DNA from: Bacillota bacterium
GTDB lineage: Bacteria > Bacillota > Clostridia > Lachnospirales > Lachnospiraceae
DNA: 64,000 nt
Assembly: GCA_023421505.1 (NCBI GenBank)
Contig: JAEZTJ010000020.1
Coordinates: 1 to 64,000, forward strand
Direction: 5' to 3'
In this document: positions 51,633-59,136 of the stretch, in pieces
Position numbering within the stretch: the first letter of the stretch is position 1
How the letters are laid out: each line of letters starts with the position of its first letter
The notes under the pieces: model-generated
The model's database searches: none
Told to the model about the DNA's origin: nothing
What the model saw: the letters and a program-made list of their open reading frames with translations, nothing else
Program-made: the position numbers and the translations under genes

Positions 51633-52193
51633 TTATAAGATTGGTGTTTTTATTCCTAAGAATCCATCTAAATAGGCAATGATAAGAATGAAGATCCCAA
51701 TAAAAATTACAGCCGCCAGAAATTTTCCCTTTTTTAGCTGTGCCACTTCGCGAAGATATAGGATGTACAGAATTAATTTCCATATCAGAATGCTCATAAA
51801 TAGTATATTAAAAATCAATCCCCATAGGATGCTGTTCCAAAATATATGAAAATATGCCTCAGTAACTGCTACTAAGATAGCACATATTATAGTCGGAAAA
51901 TAGGTAAATCCCCAGGTTTGATAATAGATTGGAAAGGAGGTTCGGCTGCCTAAGCATCTGCAAATTATCCACATAATAAAGCAAATCAGAAAATACGTAA
52001 TAATACCATATAAGGTGATTAACAGCATTGAAGAATAATCTAGTGTTGATTTATTATTTGCATGCTTATTTAATAACGGTTCAAATACTGAATTAATAAA
52101 GATTGTAATGCCAACTAAAAGCCAGGCAATATGCTTTTTACCATAGGAAAAGGCTTCTGATGGTCTGTTTAATGCTTCTAGGATTCTATTCAT
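51633..52193 (-). CDS. Yip1-family membrane protein
   Basis: 186 aa, five to six membrane helices in the Yip1 pattern: an N-terminal MNRILEALNRPSEAFSYGKK, then helices with Phe/Pro-rich loops (TWGFTYFPTIICA). Bacterial Yip1-like proteins have no firm function. ATG 52193 has GGAG 5 bases upstream. An in-frame ATG at 52265 would overlap the preceding gene and is unlikely. It is the last gene of the 52-55 kb transporter/sigma operon. Confidence 0.75.
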   Translation of the reverse strand: MNRILEALNRPSEAFSYGKKHIAWLLVGITIFINSVFEPLLNKHANNKSTLDYSSMLLITLYGIITYFLICFIMWIICRCLGSRTSFPIYYQTWGFTYFPTIICAILVAVTEAYFHIFWNSILWGLIFNILFMSILIWKLILYILYLREVAQLKKGKFLAAVIFIGIFILIIAYLDGFLGIKTPIL

Positions 52194-52261
52194 AGCTACT
52201 CCATTCAGCCGCAGCTTATTACGGCATTTATGATATAAAATTATGGGTAATAATAAGTATC

Positions 52262-52522
52262 TCAAAATAACCTAAGAAATAGATTCGTATATTTTGTACC
52301 GAATAGTACAGTAAATAAAACTGCCTGCGCGGAGGAAACATAAAGTGCAAATCTCCAGGGATAAGTGGAGATAAAGCTTATAGCTTTTGAAAACAAGGTA
52401 TCACAAGCAGCTTCTTCTTGAAGCAATACCTGTTTCAGCATCTTTTCCTTTTGTTGTTTTGTAGGCAGCTTCTCCTCCTTAAGCGTTTGAAATGCATTTT
52501 CAAGTATATCCTGCTGTTTCAT
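52262..52522 (-). CDS. Small single-span protein, candidate anti-sigma factor
   Basis: 86 aa: a charged helical cytosolic part (about 1-60) and one C-terminal membrane helix (WRFALYVSSAQAVLFTVLF) with a short tail. It follows the ECF sigma gene at once: the sigma stop TGA overlaps its leader, and AAGGAGG is 10 bases before ATG 52522. This position and topology are those of many membrane-bound anti-sigma factors, but no zinc-binding HxxxCxxC motif is present. The role is inference. Confidence 0.55.
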   Translation of the reverse strand: MKQQDILENAFQTLKEEKLPTKQQKEKMLKQVLLQEEAACDTLFSKAISFISTYPWRFALYVSSAQAVLFTVLFGTKYTNLFLRLF

Positions 52523-52527
52523 ATTAT

Positions 52528-53073
52528 TCATTCCTCCTTATCCTGCAGCGTTTGATATTGTTTAATAAAAGCAGCTCTGGCTCTAGACAGCATACTTTCC
52601 ACCGCTTTTGGAGTTTTTCCCGTTATATCGGCAATCGAGCTGATACTTTTATTATCTATATATTTTAGCAACAACGTAATTCTATAATGCTCCGGAAGCT
52701 TTTCTAAACACTGGAGCACTAGCTGCCGTTCAAATAACATCTCGATTTGCTTATCTATATCCTGAGCCGGATCAGAAATCTCTTCGGTTAGCTCCTCATT
52801 TATTTCGATTAACTTAAATTTCGAGTGGTACTGCTTTCGGTAATAATCCTTCAATTTATTCTTTGTTATCTTATAGATCCAGGTTCTGTCCGAGCAAATA
52901 CCTTTAAACCCATTCAGTCCTTTCAGTATAGCCAGAAAGACATCCTGCGTAATATCCTCTGCAACAGCCTGATTTAAACCACAACGAAGATATACATACT
53001 GATATACTTCATTCACATAGCTCTCATAAACCGATATGAATTTTTTCTCCTTTTCCTGATCTACTTTGCTCAT
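52528..53073 (-). CDS. ECF-type RNA polymerase sigma factor
   Basis: 181 aa. Sigma-2 region (about 15-80) with VAEDITQDVFLAILKGL and sigma-4 region (about 120-175) with LPEHYRITLLLKYIDNKSIS and ADITGKTPKAVESMLSRARA. There is no region 1 or 3, as in ECF sigma factors. It lies 22 bases downstream of a lipoprotein gene and upstream of a small membrane protein. Expected role: activate this operon, which carries an ABC exporter, in answer to an envelope signal. Confidence 0.92.
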   Translation of the reverse strand: MSKVDQEKEKKFISVYESYVNEVYQYVYLRCGLNQAVAEDITQDVFLAILKGLNGFKGICSDRTWIYKITKNKLKDYYRKQYHSKFKLIEINEELTEEISDPAQDIDKQIEMLFERQLVLQCLEKLPEHYRITLLLKYIDNKSISSIADITGKTPKAVESMLSRARAAFIKQYQTLQDKEE

Positions 53074-53094
53074 TGAAATACCTCATTGATTAAT

Positions 53095-53490
53095 TTACTG
53101 AATATTCAGCTCTTTTGTATATATAATATCCTTCTTATAAGAAATCTCAAATTTCATCCTACTTCCGGTAATTTTACTACCTTCCAGCGAGTAAAGGATG
53201 ATACCTTGCTTATCCTGTACCATTTCCTTTTCTTCTGACTTAACTTCTACCCCATCGATAAACCATTTCGCATTATATTTCATCCCCTTCGGTGATTCTA
53301 CAAAATATATGCATGCATAGGCTTCTTTACCGGCAGAAAGATAATCAGGCTGTGCTGCCTTCTCCAAATCCTTTTTCTCAGTATATTGTACATTAGAAAT
53401 AATACAGCTTTGCACCGTATCATTATCGCATCCTGTTAATAATATGGATAATAACAGGATGGAAATCAATAGTAAACCTTTTCTTTTCAT
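53095..53490 (-). CDS. Lipoprotein of the ABC exporter operon
   Basis: 131 aa. Lipobox LLTGC at about residue 20 gives a lipid-anchored protein on the outer membrane face. The rest is beta-rich, with no recognised family (YIYFVESPKGMKYNAKW-like). ATG 53490 (MKRKGLLL) has a GGAGGG site supplied by repeat E1. The long N-terminal extension that the frame would allow is encoded by this repeat and the end of the permease gene. Confidence 0.75.
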   Translation of the reverse strand: MKRKGLLLISILLLSILLTGCDNDTVQSCIISNVQYTEKKDLEKAAQPDYLSAGKEAYACIYFVESPKGMKYNAKWFIDGVEVKSEEKEMVQDKQGIILYSLEGSKITGSRMKFEISYKKDIIYTKELNIQ

Positions 53491-53495
53491 ATCAA

Positions 53496-53545
53496 CCCTC
53501 CATCTGCTGCCAACATCTGCGAATTTGGGCAGCGCAAATTTGCGG
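53496..53545 (-). repeat. family E leader repeat, copy E1
   Basis: Minus strand: CCGCAAATTTGCGCTGCCC, then AAATTCGCAGATGTTGGCAG and CAGATGGAGG before the lipoprotein start. It is about 90 percent identical to E2 (54345-54396) by eye. Confidence 0.78.
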
Positions 53546-53560
53546 AATAACATCGATTCT

Positions 53561-54340
53561 CTATTCCCCATAGTTATACTCGTCCTGCTTATGAAAGGTA
53601 ATGCCTGCAATTATAATAAATAATGTGATACCCACGACAAAATATCCGATTGCAGTACAAAACTTAATTTGGTTTGAGTAATCAGACAAAGCCTCCAGCA
53701 TAATTCCCGGAGCAACCATACTGATATTATTTTTGATTGTATCACTCCAGTGAAATATGCTGCCAATTCCTTCTATGATAATCATTGTAAAGCGTGGCAT
53801 AAGGATTAGTCCAATTGCAAGACTCCAGATTAAAGCAGCTTTAGAGGATCGTGCAATTACTGATATTAGCAAACCCATATATGCAAACATGACGATGAAA
53901 CCCCATAATGGGAATAGATACTTAAGAAAAACAGAAAAGTATCCAAAGCTTCCTCCAAGCTTAACAAGAACTAATGTGATTGGTAGTAAATAAATGATTG
54001 CAATTAGTAATGAAATAATCGCAGACGCTAATATTTTGGAGATATAAACCTGCGTTTTTGTAATACCCGAACATAATATACAATCGAGTACGTTATGTTC
54101 TCTGTCAGAGGATATCAAATCAAAATATACGGATAATACTGCCCAAGCGCCAAAAATGATCTGAGGAAGAAATAATGACATATATTCTATCTTTTTCGTT
54201 TCTATAAAGTCATGCTTTCCACTTGAGGTATAGAAGAAGAAAATACAAATTAAGGACAAGGCTGCCCAGATAAGTATTGTTCTTGCATGAAAAGCTTTTT
54301 TTATATCTCTTAAAATTAATTGTAATTGAATTTGTTTCAT
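53561..54340 (-). CDS. ABC-2 type transporter permease
   Basis: 259 aa with six membrane helices in ABC-2 order. The N-terminus is basic (MKQIQLQLILRDIKKAF), and the last ~40 residues are a helix and a polar tail. The TGGAGG before ATG 54340 comes from repeat E2; an in-frame upstream ATG lies inside that repeat and is rejected. Pairs with the ATPase encoded upstream. Substrate unknown. A lipoprotein and an ECF sigma factor follow. Confidence 0.87.
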   Translation of the reverse strand: MKQIQLQLILRDIKKAFHARTILIWAALSLICIFFFYTSSGKHDFIETKKIEYMSLFLPQIIFGAWAVLSVYFDLISSDREHNVLDCILCSGITKTQVYISKILASAIISLLIAIIYLLPITLVLVKLGGSFGYFSVFLKYLFPLWGFIVMFAYMGLLISVIARSSKAALIWSLAIGLILMPRFTMIIIEGIGSIFHWSDTIKNNISMVAPGIMLEALSDYSNQIKFCTAIGYFVVGITLFIIIAGITFHKQDEYNYGE

Positions 54341-54344
54341 ATTA

Positions 54345-54420
54345 GCCTCCATCTGCCGCCAAAATCTGCGAATTTGGGCAGCGCACAAATTTGCCGTTTG
54401 AAAAATCTTTGATTTTTCAA
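54345..54420 (-). repeat. family E leader repeat (copy E2) plus hairpin at the end of the ATPase gene
   Basis: The repeat CCTCCATCTGCCGCC..GAATTTGGGCAGCGC (54346-54396, plus strand) matches E1. Next to it TTGAAAAATC (54398-54407) and GATTTTTCAA (54411-54420) are a perfect 10-bp hairpin that includes the ATPase stop codon. Confidence 0.78.
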
Positions 54421-55274
54421 CCTAAACTAGTCTCCTTTCTAATATTTTTGTTGACGATATTCCTAATTCCAGATTCTTTAACACCTAACACACTAATCCC
54501 TGCTTGCGTTAATTCCTTGATTATATTCGCTACCAAATTCTCATCAGCCCTTACAAGGATGGACTGTGCATCTTCCTCAATTTCTGCCTGATATTTAATT
54601 TTCAGTTCCTCTACTATCTGATTGGTTAAGACACTCGTTTTAATAATCAGACAGCTTTCAAGCTGCCGATCATATATCAGTCTGCCTTTCTCCATAATAG
54701 CAACATTGGTACAGATATCCTCCATATTCTCAAGGATATGGGAGGATATTAAGATACTTTTTCCCCTCTCGTGAAGCGTTCTGATGTACTTTAACATCTC
54801 ATCGGTAGCAACCGGATCCAGTCCCGCAGTCGGTTCATCGAGTATATAAAAATCAGGATCCCCTGTCATAGCAATAATCATCTGGAGCTTTTTCTGCTGT
54901 CCCGGTGATAAAAATTTCACTCTTTTGGAAGCTTCAAGTTCTAGCTTATTGCATAGCTGCAAACTATTTTCTAAAGGGGCTTTCCTTAAATCAGAGAAAA
55001 ATTTAAGGGTTGCAGTAACTGTAGCGTTACCGTCAAATCTACAGCTTTGCGGCATATAGCCCAAATATTTTTTCGTATTTTGTATTCTTATACTTCCGCT
55101 ACTCTCATTAATTAGTCCAATTAATGTTCTGATAAATGTTGTCTTCCCAGCTCCGTTTTGGCCAATCAGACCATATATTTCTCCTATCCTCATTTTAAAA
55201 CTGATATCTTTTAGTACTTGGACTTTCCCAAAAGATTTATTTAATCCATCAATTTGTACAATATAATCATTCAT
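54417..55274 (-). CDS. ABC transporter ATP-binding protein (ABC-2 exporter type)
   Basis: 285 aa. Walker A GQNGAGKTT, signature LSPGQQKK (second residue Pro where Gly is usual), Walker B YILDEPTAGLDP and switch SSHILENMEDI. The ~70-residue C-terminal extension (IVEELKIKYQAEI..) is of the regulatory type seen in NosF/CcmA-like exporters. Start after a GAAAGGAAG site. First gene of the operon ATPase-permease-lipoprotein-sigma-small membrane protein-Yip1. Confidence 0.9.
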   Translation of the reverse strand: MNDYIVQIDGLNKSFGKVQVLKDISFKMRIGEIYGLIGQNGAGKTTFIRTLIGLINESSGSIRIQNTKKYLGYMPQSCRFDGNATVTATLKFFSDLRKAPLENSLQLCNKLELEASKRVKFLSPGQQKKLQMIIAMTGDPDFYILDEPTAGLDPVATDEMLKYIRTLHERGKSILISSHILENMEDICTNVAIMEKGRLIYDRQLESCLIIKTSVLTNQIVEELKIKYQAEIEEDAQSILVRADENLVANIIKELTQAGISVLGVKESGIRNIVNKNIRKETSLG

Positions 55275-55376
55275 ATATTTCTTCCTTTCAAAGCGCTTTC
55301 AATTAGATAGTCGCATAGATAAAGAAAATCCTTCGCAATTTATATTAAAATTTCAGCGTATTTAAAAGTTTTTCTT

Positions 55377-55415
55377 AAAAAAATGGCAACCAAGGATAAT
55401 ATCAATGGCTGCCAT
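55377..55415 (-). terminator. terminator after the HxlR gene
   Basis: ATGGCA and TGCCAT with an inner ACCA/TGGC pair form a stem at 55383-55415. On the minus strand seven T follow (55383-55377). Confidence 0.8.
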
Positions 55416-55432
55416 CTGAAATCTCTATCAAA

Positions 55433-55777
55433 TTATTTGGCATTTTCCTTTTCGGCTGCCTCAAAATATGCCCTTCCCCATTTGTTCATTTCTTTAAACA
55501 CCGGGATAAGCGTACTTCCGAATTCTGTCAGTGTATATTCTACCTTCGGTGGTATCTGAGGGTATACTGTCCGCTCTATCAATCCATCCTCTTCGAGATT
55601 ACGCAGCTGCTGCGTCAGCATCTTCTGTGACATCTCAGGGAAAATTCGATTAAGTTCATTAAACCGTAATACCTGCTGGGACAAATGCCACAACAGTAGA
55701 GCCTTCCATTTTCCTCCTATTAGATCAATAGTCATCTCCATCGGACATACATAAGTTTTATTACGATATGTAATCAT
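55433..55777 (-). CDS. HxlR-family transcriptional regulator
   Basis: 114 aa. A typical HxlR winged helix: YVCPMEMTIDLIGGKWKALLLWHL, then RFNELNRIFPEMSQKMLTQQLRNLEEDGLIER and VEYTLTEFGSTL. The Cys in YVCP is the position of the redox/electrophile-sensing cysteine in some HxlR proteins. It is divergent from the nitroreductase gene, with a shared ~160-base region that has a palindrome at 55811-55828. Likely represses or activates that gene in response to quinones or aldehydes. Confidence 0.92.
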   Translation of the reverse strand: MITYRNKTYVCPMEMTIDLIGGKWKALLLWHLSQQVLRFNELNRIFPEMSQKMLTQQLRNLEEDGLIERTVYPQIPPKVEYTLTEFGSTLIPVFKEMNKWGRAYFEAAEKENAK

Positions 55778-55810
55778 GGGCTACCTCCGCTTATCGTTAT
55801 AATGATAGAA

Positions 55811-55828
55811 ACTTACTATTTGGTAAGT
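55811..55828. promoter_or_regulatory. palindrome between HxlR and nitroreductase genes
   Basis: ACTTAC-TATTTG-GTAAGT, a perfect 6-bp inverted repeat with a 6-base spacer, about 35 bases upstream of the HxlR start. HxlR operators are usually spaced palindromes of this kind. Confidence 0.5.
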
Positions 55829-55937
55829 ACATTACTAAATTGTGCCTACTAGACAAAAGCTATGTACTTAATTATTATTTCTTTAGGTAATTAAAATATT
55901 TAGAACATTATAACAGACAATGGAAGGATTGGGAAGC

Positions 55938-56459
55938 ATGGAAAACATTACAATAAAACATATTCTTAACAGGAGAAGTGTAAGAAAGTTTAAAGAACAT
56001 GAAATCTCAAAGGAAATCATTACAGAGTTATTAAAGGCTGCTATGAATGCACCCTCTGCCTGCAATCAACAGTGCTGGCATTTTATTATAGTAGAAGCTA
56101 GAGAGGTACTAAATGAGTTATCTACGATTCATAGTGGCTATCATACAATCGCGAATACTCCTACTGCTATTGTCGTATGCGGTGAACCGGGCAAAGCAAT
56201 ACTTCCAAGCTTCTGGGAACATGACTGTGCCGCTGCAACAGAAAATATCCTGATCGCAGCTGAAGCCTTAGGTTTGGGTGCTATATGGCAGGGTGTAAAT
56301 CCCGCTGCTAGGGAGGAAGCCGCTCTCGTCAGCAAATACCTAAAGCTTCCGGATCAAATTAAGCCCTTCTCCATTGTTTCATTAGGTTACAGAGCGGAAA
56401 ACGTAGGCTTTCAGGACAAATTTAATCCCGATAAGATTCATTTTAATAGTTGTTGGTAA
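55938..56459 (+). CDS. Nitroreductase-family protein
   Basis: 173 aa, FMN-binding. RRSVRKF at the start, PSACNQQCWHF, HDCAAATENILIAAEALGLGAIW and the late P-F-SIVSLGY are the family hallmarks. It reduces nitro compounds, quinones or flavins with NAD(P)H. ATG 55938 has GGAAGGATTGGGAAG upstream; an ATG at 55920 overlaps that site and is rejected. It is divergently transcribed from HxlR, its probable regulator. Confidence 0.92.
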   Translation: MENITIKHILNRRSVRKFKEHEISKEIITELLKAAMNAPSACNQQCWHFIIVEAREVLNELSTIHSGYHTIANTPTAIVVCGEPGKAILPSFWEHDCAAATENILIAAEALGLGAIWQGVNPAAREEAALVSKYLKLPDQIKPFSIVSLGYRAENVGFQDKFNPDKIHFNSCW

Positions 56460-56498
56460 ACCAGCCAATATCAATTCATAGTAACATAACATGACTGC

Positions 56499-56692
56499 CC
56501 TTTGAATTAGTTTGTGCTGAGGATGACGCAGGCACAAACTTTAAGGTGTGAATTATTCTTTTCAATAATTCACACTAACACCCATGCTTTTGGGCATAAA
56601 TCCTGAAGAATAGCGTCTTTTGCTATTCTTTATAAGCCTCGTATGCGAGGCTTTGGGCCTGCATGTACTTTGCAAGACTATTCACACTATCT
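56499..56692. repeat. family C repeat, long copy C3, with nested hairpins
   Basis: A chain of hairpins: GTGTGAATTATT/AATAATTCACAC (56546-56557/56564-56575), CCCATGCTTTTGGG, GAATAGC..GCTATTC and GCCTCGTATGCGAGGC. The last is absent from C4 and looks like an inserted D-like palindrome. The block 56581-56691 repeats 57891-57982 with very few differences. Confidence 0.8.
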
Positions 56693-56721
56693 TAATTGTT
56701 TAGTTAAGATGCAGGAGAAAA

Positions 56722-56750
56722 GGCAGGCATTATATTAGAATATGCCTGCC
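56722..56750 (-). terminator. terminator of the nucleoside transporter operon
   Basis: GGCAGGCAT (56722-56730) and ATGCCTGCC (56742-56750) pair perfectly. On the minus strand TTTTCTCC follows. It is about 50 bases beyond the nupQ stop. Confidence 0.82.
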
Positions 56751-56802
56751 TCAGAAAATTAATAAATTTAAGAGATGTTTATCATATTACCGATCATAAA
56801 AT

Positions 56803-57768
56803 CTACCTACGTCCCTTATCATAAGGTATTCCCTCTGCTTTAGGAGCCCGTGATTTTTTGGAAGTAAAAATCAGTACAATCATAGTTGCTATATATGGCA
56901 GCATTTTATAAAAGGTCTGATCAATATTCAGTGCTTTTAAGAACGGTATAATCGGTACAGAATAAGCCAGGGTTCTCAAAAATGCAAAGAATAAAGCAGC
57001 AAAGAAGATTTTAACCGGCTTCCACTGGCCAAAAATCGTTACTGCCAGTGCTAAGAAACCAAAGCCGGCAACTCCGGTATGTCCGTTAATATTGCCGTCC
57101 ATAACGCCTACTGAATAGAAAAAGCCGCCTATGCCCCCTAAAAATCCGGAAATTGCCACACCGCTATGACGCATAAAGTATACATTAATACCGACAGAGT
57201 CTGCTGCCTGAGGGTGCTCTCCACACGCACGAAGTCTTAACCCAAACCTCGTTTTATAAAATACGATTGTTGCTATAACCAGAAACAAAAGGCCAATATA
57301 TACGGTTATATAAGTTTTTTGAAAAAATAACGGTCCAAGTACAGGAATTTTACTAAGTCCCGGTACCCTCTGAACATAAAAATTCGTATCAGTTGTAATT
57401 CCGTCACTGTTAAATTTCATTTTTGAAAAGAGAAGCACCATAGCTGGGATAAACATATTTAGTGCTGTACCTGTTATCGTCTGATCCGCTTTCATATTAA
57501 CTGCCGCAAAGGATAAAAACATGGAATAAAAAATTCCGGCAATCGCAGAAATCAACATACCAAATAGTAAAATCATCTGCGCATTCATCTGTGAACTCTC
57601 AATTAGGTAAACCGACAGACATCCAAAAAATGCTCCAAAAAGCATAATACCTTCAAGTGCTATATTAACAACACCGCTTCTCTCACTGAACATACCGCCA
57701 AGAGCAACCAAAAGTAACGGTATGGCTACCGGAAGCATACTTTGAACTAAATAGTATACAGTATCCAT
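56803..57768 (-). CDS. nupQ: BMP-type nucleoside ABC transporter permease (NupQ-like)
   Basis: 321 aa, about eight to nine membrane helices. ALGGMFSERSGVVNIALEGIMLFGAFFG and LRACGEHPQAADSVGINVYFMRHSGVAISG are the hallmark motifs of the second permease of guanosine/inosine uptake systems. ATG 57768 follows TGGAGG from repeat E3; the longer frame would start within that repeat. Works with nupP and nupO. It is the last gene of the operon, separated from nupP by repeats C4 and E3. Confidence 0.9.
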   Translation of the reverse strand: MDTVYYLVQSMLPVAIPLLLVALGGMFSERSGVVNIALEGIMLFGAFFGCLSVYLIESSQMNAQMILLFGMLISAIAGIFYSMFLSFAAVNMKADQTITGTALNMFIPAMVLLFSKMKFNSDGITTDTNFYVQRVPGLSKIPVLGPLFFQKTYITVYIGLLFLVIATIVFYKTRFGLRLRACGEHPQAADSVGINVYFMRHSGVAISGFLGGIGGFFYSVGVMDGNINGHTGVAGFGFLALAVTIFGQWKPVKIFFAALFFAFLRTLAYSVPIIPFLKALNIDQTFYKMLPYIATMIVLIFTSKKSRAPKAEGIPYDKGRR

Positions 57769-57772
57769 AATA

Positions 57773-57796
57773 ACCTCCATCTGCCGCTTAAGCGGC
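57773..57796 (-). repeat. family E leader repeat, short copy E3
   Basis: Minus-strand TGCCGCTTAAGCGGCAGATG then GAGG. GCCGCTTAAGCGGC is a perfect palindrome. The CGGCAGATGGAGG end is shared with E1/E2 and again forms the ribosome site. Confidence 0.65.
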
Positions 57797-57858
57797 ATCT
57801 CAAATAGTGATGAAGAAGCTTGGAATGAGCACAGCGCGCTCATTATAAGGTTCTTCCA

Positions 57859-57982
57859 AAGTGTAAAGATGATCTCTCTTCACACTTTGCGCCCATGCTT
57901 TTTGGGCATAAATCCTGAAGAATAGCGTCTTTTGCTATTCTTATAAAGGCTTGCATGTACTTTGCAAGACTATTCACACTAT
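57859..57982. repeat. family C repeat, copy C4, between nupP and nupQ
   Basis: AAAGTGTAAAGA/TCTTCACACTTT hairpin (57858-57888), then GCCCATGCTTTTTGGGC and GAATAGC..GCTATTC, then TGCATGTACTTTGCAAGACT. The second half matches C3 nearly base for base. The nupP stop codon lies at its right edge. Confidence 0.8.
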
Positions 57983-59136
57983 GCGCTCTCCTTCTCATTA
58001 TGGACTATGGAAGAGTTCTGCAGCTTTTTAGTACGTAATTTTTTAATAAATTTACCGATCGCAGCATTAATCAGTAAAGCAAAAGCTGAAAAGTAAATAA
58101 TAACTGCGATTACAACATCGATAATTTCAGGCTTGTAACCAAAAATGCTGCTGACCATCGTTCCGCCTCTTTGAATATAAGAAATAAATATTGCTGAGAA
58201 TATAATTCCTATAGGATTGGAACTGCCAAGAAGTGCTACAGCGATACCATTAAATCCATTTGCTGCGATAATATTAATCGGTTCATAAGTCATACTGCTG
58301 CCTGCTATTTCCGTCGGTGCTAAAATAGCAAAGGCACCACCAAGACCTGCTAACCCTCCAGCAATAATCATTGTTAATATGGTATTCTTCTTATCATTCA
58401 TTCCGGCATATTTGCTGGCATGCTTATTATAGCCTGTTGCCTTTAATTCGTAACCAAAGGTTGTCCTATTTAATACGATATAGAGAAGAATAGCGATTAC
58501 AATACCAATTATAATTGATACGTTAACGTTAGAATTCTTAACTCCGAGGGACGGTAGCTGTGACGCTGCCGGAATATAAGCCGTTCTTGCCATAGATGAC
58601 AGATACATGACACTATTTTTCGTTATCAGCATATCTACCAGATACATACCGATATAATTAAACATAATTGAAGTAATTACTTCATGTACATTTAAGAATG
58701 CTTTTAAAATACCGGGGATAAAGCCCCATAGCATACCGCCTAGCATCCCTGCTATAATGCAGGCAATCCACTGTAGACCGCCGGGCAGCTTCCACATAAA
58801 GCCAACATACATTGCAAAAAACATTCCCATGGTATATTGACCGGAAGCGCCAATATTAAACAATCCCATTTTAAAGGCAAAACCGACTGAAAGACCTGTC
58901 ATTAGAATTGGCGTTGCAAAATAGAATACGTTACCAAGGCGGCTTAATCCACCGAAAATCATAGTACCAAAGCCATAAAATGCCTGAGTCGGATCAGCAA
59001 TCAGCATGACGATAAACCCAAAAATAAGGCCGATTAAGATTGCAATAATTGCAGCTACTAGGGTAGAAGTTCCTTTTCTCATTAAAATGTCCTTTATTTT
59101 AAAATTCTGTTTGGGAGAAACTATATTATTTTGCAT
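57979..59136 (-). CDS. nupP: BMP-type nucleoside ABC transporter permease (NupP-like)
   Basis: 385 aa. The N-terminus has a cytosolic stretch and a first helix; about nine more helices follow. GLSVGFAFKMGLFNIGASGQYTMG and ELKATGYNKHASKYAGMN are family marks. GGAG precedes ATG 59136. Its start overlaps the end of nupO by 11 bases. Forms the heterodimeric channel with NupQ. Confidence 0.9.
   Translation of the reverse strand: MQNNIVSPKQNFKIKDILMRKGTSTLVAAIIAILIGLIFGFIVMLIADPTQAFYGFGTMIFGGLSRLGNVFYFATPILMTGLSVGFAFKMGLFNIGASGQYTMGMFFAMYVGFMWKLPGGLQWIACIIAGMLGGMLWGFIPGILKAFLNVHEVITSIMFNYIGMYLVDMLITKNSVMYLSSMARTAYIPAASQLPSLGVKNSNVNVSIIIGIVIAILLYIVLNRTTFGYELKATGYNKHASKYAGMNDKKNTILTMIIAGGLAGLGGAFAILAPTEIAGSSMTYEPINIIAANGFNGIAVALLGSSNPIGIIFSAIFISYIQRGGTMVSSIFGYKPEIIDVVIAVIIYFSAFALLINAAIGKFIKKLRTKKLQNSSIVHNEKESA

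Noticed and set aside
53491..53610. 40-residue N-terminal extension of the lipoprotein
   Set aside because: It would push the signal peptide and lipobox to the interior and overlap the permease gene; it is translated repeat E1.
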